From: Onchidella celtica
Lineage: Eukaryota; Mollusca; Gastropoda; Systellommatophora; Onchidiidae
Reading direction: 5' to 3'
Assembly (NCBI GenBank): GCA_963931925.1
Contig: OZ007570.1
Coordinates: 24,746,408-24,810,407 of the forward strand
DNA length: 64,000 bases
Shown here: in pieces, positions 52,501 to 61,500 of the stretch
Layout of the letters: the number at the start of each line of letters is the position of its first letter
How positions within the stretch are numbered: the first letter of the stretch is position 1
Program-made: the position numbers and the translations under genes
The notes under the pieces: model-generated
Database searches by the model: none
The model's input: only the letters and a program-made list of their open reading frames with translations
Told to the model about the DNA's origin: nothing

Positions 52501-55500
52501 AGCGGTCCAGCTGCCCCCCACGTCCAGCTGCCCCCACCGACAACCCCAGAGATTAGACCTATGACTCTTATTAGTGATTGACATTAGACATTGACTGTGA
52601 GTGCAGAAAGAGCAGGGGAGCGCACCCATCAAGATCCCCCTAGTTTCCATTAGGCCAGAAGACAGACCGACGATCAAGTGAGCCCCGCCTCCAGATTTTA
52701 AGTTAGAGAGTATGCCCATGTTGGCTTTCTCCACAGCTTAGTTACGATGACTTTTAATGCCTATGTTGACCTTACCTTTTTCATTGCACTAGTGCCCTTA
52801 TAGCATATTGTCTTTTTTTGTACTGTTCGATCCTACGTTAACCCTGATAGTGGTCTGGGACCACCGTTGCAGGTCTGGGACCTGTTGTTTTGTCCATATG
52901 ATGTAATTTACTACAGCCAGAGCTGAGACTGTTGTGTACATCTTCAGGATGCCAGTAGTAACTTAGCCGGTTCACGCCACCTGTTAGTAGTTATAAAGAG
53001 GATGGACCATTGTTGTACTTCGGTTCACTGTGTGTAATTTGCAATTGTTCTACTCTAAGTGATGGTATCATAGCCCCTTAGAGTTTGATTGTACCTTCAG
53101 TGGTCTTTTGTAAACCTTTGAATTGATGTATGTGTCACGTAAGGGACTACGTGACTTAGCAGGGGAGAATGTGAGAGGATGAACGACTTTTTATTTTTAA
53201 TGTGCTTTCATGGTAGCTCTAGTGCGTGAGTGAGGGACGGCCACTCATAGTAGTTTATGGACACTTGGCCGAGTACCATTAATTGGATTATTTCCCTTGT
53301 AATACTAGCGCGGGACCCGTTATTCACATCACGGTGAAAAGCGCGCATTTTGATTGGTCAGTTGGAAATGTACCGGGCTTCCAACTCTTATATCATGGCT
53401 TTAAGTTTCTTACAACTCGCTCCTTCGTTGTTATCCACCGACAGAAAGACGGGAACCCGAATTCATTTTTGAGAGGAGACAATACCCGATCGGTACAAAA
53501 TAGGTACTCATGATAACGTTTGTTATCAATGGAGATACGTCGTATTAATGGACGAAAGTATCCCGCACAAAATTGTCGAATGTTGTTAGTCCTGACACTT
53601 TGAAAATTTATATTAAAACTATTACCGGGTTTCTGGTATAAGTAGTCAGTTAGAATTTTAGCAGCAAGTTTCTACTTTATAATGGTACTAATTTCGTTGT
53701 ACTTTGATGCACGTGTCCTATTGAAATGATTAATGAGAGGATCTCGGATTTAAAGTAAACCACGAGTTAGACGCATGTTATCCCCGATAAATCCAACCTG
53801 GGTCAAATTTATTCAATTATTGCTGGAGGGGTCGTTAGAGTAATTTCTGCAGTTTACTGGGATACCTAATTGACTTTTGTGTGCACCCTTTTAACCGTAC
53901 TGTAAATTCGATTGTGTTAGGACCCTAACCGGTTATGTTGTCGGGCTGGACTCCATGTCCGAGCCTTTCACTTGTGCAACACGGGCTACGTAATAGCTCT
54001 CTCGGACGTCCGCGCGGGCTAATAAATAAGATGCGGTTCGAGTGGTCAAGACACTCCATCATAGACGCAGAGACAGAGCCGACGCTTGCCATCGCCACCC
54101 CGCCCCATAAGGCATGTAGCGGTAGCACAGGACCCGGAGAAACTTTGGGTAAGTTGGAGACTATTATATTAGAAGTGACTTTAATTTGCGCACCCCCCCC
54201 CCCCCCTTTCTTGGATGCCGCGTAGAGAATGCTGATCTACAGAGACCATTATGAGTCCGGCTCAACGGTAATTGCCATTGTCATTATTCGTGTAAGATGC
54301 GCTTTGCAGTACAGTGTCTTGATATTGTGACTTTATTGTCAAAGTTAACGTTTGCGGTGCTAGATGATAATGATGGCTCGCTAACCAAGCTATCACGATT
54401 TGCTTGTGTGCCTATATATAGTGTATGTGTAGCATTGCCTTGTTGTGGTAGGCAGTGAGGATTTCCTGACATGTTGATGTGGATGGCTTATGTTACAGCG
54501 AGCGGCACTATACGCTTGATTGTATTACGGGTATTTGTGTACCTTGCCAGTACCACTATGCTATAGAGAGCAGTGTGATTGTGATTGCGTGTTTAGTGTT
54601 TAAGATGTGTAATTAATTACAGGTATTGGGGATGTATAATATTAGTTGGGCCTCACATGGGTGAGCCCCAGGATTGTTCTATGTGCGGCGGTGGATGAAC
54701 AATGTTTCAGTGAGTCTACACATGTTGCAATGAGTCTCGCCGACATATATATATATATCATGTGCATGCATTATAGTTATCCAGATGTATTATGCTTCTA
54801 TGAGTTTCGTAAGTGTGTGAAGGACAGTTTCATTTTAAGGAATGTACACATTACTTTATGTATCTAGTGGTGTGTCATACACATGTTAGCCTGGCGGCAT
54901 AGCTCCGCGGCTAAGGTCAAAGGGCATGACCCTTCAGTATCGATTGGGAAGGGAAGTAACCAATACAATAGCCCTGGGGCGGGTTAGTACTAATAATGGG
55001 AGTGGGCCTATGAGGATGGCCTGCATTGGGATGCAGCGTCTGTGTTATGGACGGTCAGTGGGCCATGTTGGCCACTGCGTTATTAAATGGAATGGCCACT
55101 CTGGATGTGTTGTACACCGGCTCAGTGGAGCGAAACTATTGTGTTCTTGCCCCTTCATTTGTTATGTCCTTCATACTTTGATTAGTACATTAATTAGTTT
55201 ATGTTGCCAGTGTACTAGGAAACTCCTTGTGTATATGATATAGCCACTTGTAGTTGTTATTCATTAACCTTAGCGCTATTTTATTCCATGCATCCATATC
55301 CAGTTGGTTATTGCTTAAATTCTATATTACATGTATGTTGTTGTTGTTTGATTTAATACTTAATACTATTACTATGTATGTCCACCATTGATTGCCTGAT
55401 TAATGTTGTCATTATATCCTAATCATATTTTTGTCTTTTTCTCTTGTTCCAGCTTATGGCTGGTTGGGCTTCTTTTTATGGGCTTCTTCTTTTTTTTGGG

Positions 55501-58500
55501 CTTCTTTTCTGGGTTTCTCTTCTTTTGTTGGCTTTGTTTGGGCCGCGATACCTTTGTTAGGCTTTTTTTGAATAAATAAGATTGCCAGCAGAACCCTGTG
55601 TTTGTTAGTCCTGTGTATCCTTAAGGGAGTTACTATTGAACCCACGCAGTAACCACATTACCCACTCGTAGTTCATCCAACAAAAAGAAATACATGTAAT
55701 TTACAGTAATTAGTAACAAGTTATATTGTAGGCCCTAATTAATATTTGAACCAACATATAAACAGAATAAACATAACGGAAATGAAAAAAAAAAAAAAAA
55801 AGAAATACATTAAAAATTCCAAAGATTTGACATAAACAAAGGACTGTTAAAAAAAAAAAGGATTTTAACAATGATAATAATAGGATAATTACATACGGTA
55901 AAAGAGTGTGAAAAAACATTGAAGAGAGTGGAAACTGTGACAAAGGTATAGGAGGAATAGGCCTACTGGTCAAAGGCCAAGGAAATGTGAGAGGATGAAC
56001 GATTTTAATTTTATTTTAAAGAAAGTGCTTTCATTGTAACGCTAGTGCGTGAGTAAGGTACAGCTACTCATAGAGGTTTATATATAGGCACTTGTCTGGT
56101 TGCCATTACTTGAATTACTTTCCTTGTGTACTGTAGCACGGTTACCCGTTATTCACATCACTGTGAGGAAGAGTGCGTTTTGATTGGTCAATTGGAAATG
56201 GTGACCAGTGGGTATCCAGCTTTTGTATCATGTCTGACACATGCGTCTTCTTTCTTGTGAACCCTCAGAAAGACAGAAACTCGGGTTCATTTTTCAGAGT
56301 AGGCAGTACCCTTCCCGTACACTATAGGTGCTCATGATAACGCTTGTTACTAACGGAGATACGTCGTATTGATGGGCTAAAGTATTCTGCACGAGTTTGT
56401 CAAATTTTGCTGATCTCGTCACCTTTGTAAAATTATATTAAAACTACTACAGAGTTTCTGGAAAAAGTAATCGAATTTTATTTGTATTGATACCAATTTT
56501 ATAATACTTCGATGCACGTGTCCTAGTGAGATCGTCAATAATAGAGTCAAGTAAACAATGAGCTAGATGCGTGTTATCACCGATAAATCCAACCTGGGTC
56601 AAACTTATTAAATTGTAGCTCTATAGGACGATAGAGTAACTTCTGCAGTTTACCGGGATTTCTGTTTGATTTCTGTGCGTACAGTATTAGCCGCGCTAGG
56701 AATTTTTTTGTGTCGGTACACCGACCAATTATTTAGGTCTAGGCCCTACGCCAGTGCATTCAACTTGTCGACCACTGGGCCTGCTCTCTCCCACGTCCGA
56801 GCTGGCACAATAAATACGATGCCAGATTGGGTAGTTATGACACTCCCATCAAAGACACCGAGACAAGAGATGACCGCCGCCAGTGAACCCAGACCAGTAG
56901 TACGGTAGCTCAGAGGCTTGCCGCGGCTTGCCGCCACGCTCCGCCCAAGGCATGACACGGTAACACAAGAACAGAGAAACTTTGGGTCATGGCTGGTTGG
57001 GCTTTTTTTTTTTCCTTCTATGGTTCCTTTTTTGAATAAATAAGAGCATCCACGCAGAACCTGTGTTTCTTGTGTATCCCTAAGAAAGACTGAACCCCCT
57101 ACTCACGATAGTCACCCATTCGTCATACAGAAAGAAAGAAAGAAGGAAAGAAAGACAGACTCTGAAATAAGGTCTTACCTTAAGGTCAAGTTTGCGGCCA
57201 ACTGCAGGTGCAACTGAAGCATGTTGCAAAGCTTTCAGGACAGATGCATAAGAATCAGGATTTTTGGTGTATTTGCCCACCAGTGCAATCGTGATTTCTT
57301 CTTTTAAATTGTCATGTCTGTGTAAATATCCAGACAAAATAAACAAATGAGAATAATTTATTTCAAAGTGCTTTTTCTTTTTTCCCTTGGTTTTTCAATT
57401 AATCTTATGAGTACTGTAATGTTCAAACAAAAGTAAAGCAATGCAAAGAATTAGAAAAATTCTCTTGTGAATGTGTGTGCACGTGTTATTAAACAAAAAA
57501 ACAACAACCCAAAAACTAGTCATAATTTGAATGGACAGGCAAATGCATTGATATTTTCCTTTTTTATACAGCAAGGACTATTTACATTTTTGCATCACTG
57601 TCTTGCCTTCACCTCTTACGGTTTGTTTTGAGTCGGCCTGTGAAAATAAGAGGTAAAAAATAGGTACCTAATTTATTTATTTATTTATTTAGATATTTAA
57701 TTATTTATTTGGTTTAATCTATAAGCATGTAGATAAACAGTCCAATGAAAGGGTTGCCTGAAATGAAAAACAGGACCCAAATTAATATCAAAACTCCAAC
57801 AGTCTTCTACCTATCTGCCAAGTCATTCCATTTAGAGATGAGTCGTTCAGCTTCATCACGACTGTCAGTCTTCAACTGGAGACGCTGAATAAGATAACTG
57901 TCTACACCTTGAGAATGCAGCAAGTAAGGGATTCTGTAGACACAGGTGACGTCTTGAACACTGTATACCTATGGGATCAAAAGGAAAAAAGGAGAATTAT
58001 ATGCACTAATTGAGATGCCTGGTATTGCTCAGGATGAATCTGTAGGCATTATTTTCAATTCTGGTCAATTATATTGCATTGACTTGAACTTCCGTATTCC
58101 TTTAAGTTTGTTTATTTGTGTGTTGTATGTTTACTTTTTGTCGATTTTTCAGGTACAATCTTATTGCATGCATCTCTCTTTCACATCAATGTGTCACATA
58201 ACCAGCCAGCAAATGAGGTGGCTATTTTCTTGAAATGGCAACAAGCTGCACAGTGAGCAGTTTGATTTTTGGACAAACAGTATTCAGCGTCATGAGGGAA
58301 TAATCTAATAATAAATGTGGTTTGGAAAAAGTAGGGCTCAGCTTTGAAAAAATATCCTTGCTGAACATAATACAAAATAGTATATTGTATATACCAATAA
58401 TTATTTTCTGTGTCCATTGCAAACTGCATTGTTTTGAAGGAATTCACGTAAAAACCACTTGTATCTAACTATTGCGGTTATCTCAAATTTCTTGGTGAGG

Positions 58501-61500
58501 TTTTGCAATTCACATTAAATTTATACTATACAGTATATTATTATGTCATATAATAGTTGTACTTATGAAGAAGCCAGAGGGAATAACTGAATGTAAATGG
58601 TGTTTGTTCTCTCAGAAATCTTCATAAATCATGGCACCCCGCCACCATTTGAAAAAGGTGACGTGCACATATCAATCTTATGGTGTATTTAATCTATGTG
58701 ATTATGACATGTTTCACGGTTGTAAACAGTAGGAGATAATCGTTGTCGTCTTAGTAAAAGGTTGTGCATGTATTTTCTTTGTTACTTCCCCTGAATGTTT
58801 GCAACATAGGAGAGAGAAGGAGAGTCATTTATTCAAAGCCATGGTGGGGAGGGGAGGGGGTGTTCACCAAGACAATTTGTGTGCATGTATGTTCGCTCTC
58901 AGTCTGCCATCTCTCTCTCAGGTACGCTTATATTATATATGTTTCTTACGGTGCCTTTGTGTGTGTGTGAGAGAGAGAAAGACAAGGTGTGGGGGAGACA
59001 GAGTGAGAAAAAGAGAGAGTGCGTGAAAGAGAAAGAGACAGATCATGGGAGAGAGACTGAGAGAGAAAATAAGAGAGTGGGGAAGATATGCTCAGAGAGG
59101 GCAGACAAAGAGAGAGAGAGAGAGAGAGATGGGGGGACTGGCACCATATGGCATTTCTTAAATACAGGACACTGGCTACAAGAAGGTTAAAGCTGAAAAA
59201 CAAGAAAAATTGGTTCCTGGCAGATGTCTTACCTGTTCTGGTTCTACTTGACCAAAAAGTGAAATTTTGTCCCGCGCTGCTCGCACTAGTGGTCTGACAC
59301 TCCGACACACAATCTAAATATGGAATGATAGAATTATGTAACTCAACGTGTAGATCCAGCTACTCCAGTTTTCATCACTTTAAATAGTTTAAAGGTGGAA
59401 AATATAATACAATGTAGTTGTCAAGGCAAAAATCTGTCACCAAGCCTGCTTTTATTTTTAATCTTTGTTGGAGAACAGAGCACCGGGGTAATACGTCCGG
59501 GCAGAATGGAAGGAAAACAACCTAATTATAAATTTGAACTGAGGGTACCGCAGCTTTGCCAGTCCTTGGGATTTTCCCAAAGATCTTGGGATTTTAGGAG
59601 TTACCTTAATTGGGATCTTCTCATTTTTTACAAGATCTTGGGATTATTCAGGCTATTGTATACTTTGCTATTATTTCTATGTAAAAAAAAAAAAAAAACC
59701 AACCCACAAAATTGCCCATCCACGTTCTCACACTACTGATAATGATGGTGTTCGTCCATCGCAGGTGATGAGGACCACTGACATCCTTCTTTGATGGGGT
59801 TGGGACTGGGTGTGTCCGGAGATGGCTGGTGAGTCCGATCCGGGCACGGAAGTGTTTCCCACACACTGGGCAGGCGTATGGGGGAGGGGGGGGGGAGGCT
59901 GCGGTTGATGTGCTTGCCGCTCGCTCTTTGCGCTGGTGTCGCTTTCTTTCAGCCTCTGCTGTCCGTTTCTCCTCGGCTGTCTTGGTGCCCTTGCTGATCA
60001 GTCCGCGCCAGGTGGAGCGATCCAGCGTTGCTCACTCCCAGGTCGTGTGGTCTATATAGAAATCTACAGTCTTCAGGGAGACTTTCAGGTTGTCTTTAAA
60101 GCGCTTTCGTTGACCAATATGACAGCGCTTGCCTGTGGACAGCTCCTCAAAGAGCAGCTGCTTCGGCATGTGATTGTGTGGCATCCTGAAGACGTGGCCA
60201 GTCCATCTTACTTGGTGTTTAATCAGAATTGTGTGGATGTTGGGCATGTTGGCCGTGGCCAAGACTTCAGTGTCGGGGATCTTGTCTTGCCACTTGATTC
60301 TCAGGATTTTGCGCAGTGAGGACAGGTGGAAGTGGTTCAGGCTTTGTGCGTGCCGTCTGTACACTGTCCAGGTTTCACTTGCATACTCGAGTGTTGGCAG
60401 CACAACAGCGCGATAGACCTTCACAATACGATTTGCGACTTTAAAGGTGATGTGAATAAAGCCAAATGGGCATAAGGAACAGTTTGAGATTCCCCTCGTG
60501 AGAGGCTCTTTCGCGTGGTCTGCGAGATAATCACTGCATTTTTTACACGGGATTCTTGGAATTTTGGAAAATCTTCACCGGCAACGCTGGGGTACAGACA
60601 GAACAACATCAGTTTTTTCCAATTAAGGGTCTGACTAAAAGGCAGTTCAAAATACAGTCAAGTAAAGGAGGAATAATAATTATGTGAGATTTTATCTACA
60701 GAGCTCAGTTTATTTATTAAGTATAAATATTAACGGGCTCAACTAACTGTGTCATAGTTACCATGTCTGGAGAAATTCCATGACTTCTAAGCTCGCTGAC
60801 ACTGGACTGTGTCGGTTTCGTTTTCTGTTCACCATTTGCCTGTAGCTGAAGGATAATACACGTTCATAATTTATTCAAAGCTGATAGAAAAAGGAACGGA
60901 CTATTCGGGCTGCATACCCAAAATACTCACGATCGGCATGTTTTGTGATAAAACTTTTTGTGTGAAGAAATTTATATCCGTCTAATATGAAAGTCAACAT
61001 CCCCTATTTTCGCCAAATTTCTCGCTCATCCAGAAGCAATAAATAACTAAATTAGAATAATACGCATCAAAGCAAACCGACAGAAATATAGTGGATCGCA
61101 TACCGTCAACATTTCGCCCCAACACGGCATTATAGCTGGACGTGTGACATAAATTTTACTAAGATTCCATGCTATATTATGTTACTTCACATGTTATGCC
61201 TGCTATTGAATTAGGATATATTCATGCAATGATGCGTAAAATGTGTATGACATGTATGCACCTTGGAATGCTCTGTAAAAATGAATTTCTCCTCATGGGG
61301 TGATAAAATATAAAATAATAATAATCTAAAAAAAAAAAAAAATGTCTTAACTTGAAATCCACATCTGAAAAAGGGCATTTCGCCAACAAAATGATTATTG
61401 TGCCCCCGGTGAGACACACACATCTACACTGATCTGTACACTCACCCAAGAAAAAAATGAAAAAATCACTGCCCAGGTAGAACTCAGTTTGGGCACATGG

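Larger units (their letters stand above)
49587..55682 (+). mobile_element. Young non-autonomous LTR retrotransposon (Gypsy-like)
   Basis: Parts: 5' LTR 49587-52097, primer binding site, 1.07-kb internal region 52098-53169, purine tract, 3' LTR 53170-55682. The LTRs begin TGTGAGAGGATGAAC and end GTTCATCCAACA. Both flanks carry AAAA (49583-49586, 55683-55686), a 4-bp target duplication. No gag or pol domain is present, so it would depend on a partner element. As read, the LTRs differ only in the length of a C run near 50611 and 54194, so the insertion is very recent. The structure looks whole for a non-autonomous element. Confidence 0.92.
49578..57178 (-). other. CTPS intron enlarged by LTR elements
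   Basis: 7.6-kb intron, of which the LTR element (49587-55682) and solo LTR (55986-57129) make up 95 percent. Without them it would be about 360 nt, similar to its neighbours. A GAAA microsatellite (57130-57155) follows the solo LTR. Confidence 0.8.

Noticed and set aside
49700-55243. Apparent duplicated ORFs (for example at 49700 and 53283, 51341 and 54926) as a tandem gene pair
   Set aside because: They are identical because they lie in the two LTRs of one element; no protein family is recognised.
48010-57178. A missing CTPS exon or assembly gap between the KLDLK and GVCLG exons
   Set aside because: The two exons are present at 49489-49577 and 48849-48943 with exact phases; they were hidden by the LTR insertion and by short length.
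58946-59308. Ser/Leu-rich ORF on the - strand
   Set aside because: It is the complement of a GA microsatellite overlapping a CTPS exon; no homology.
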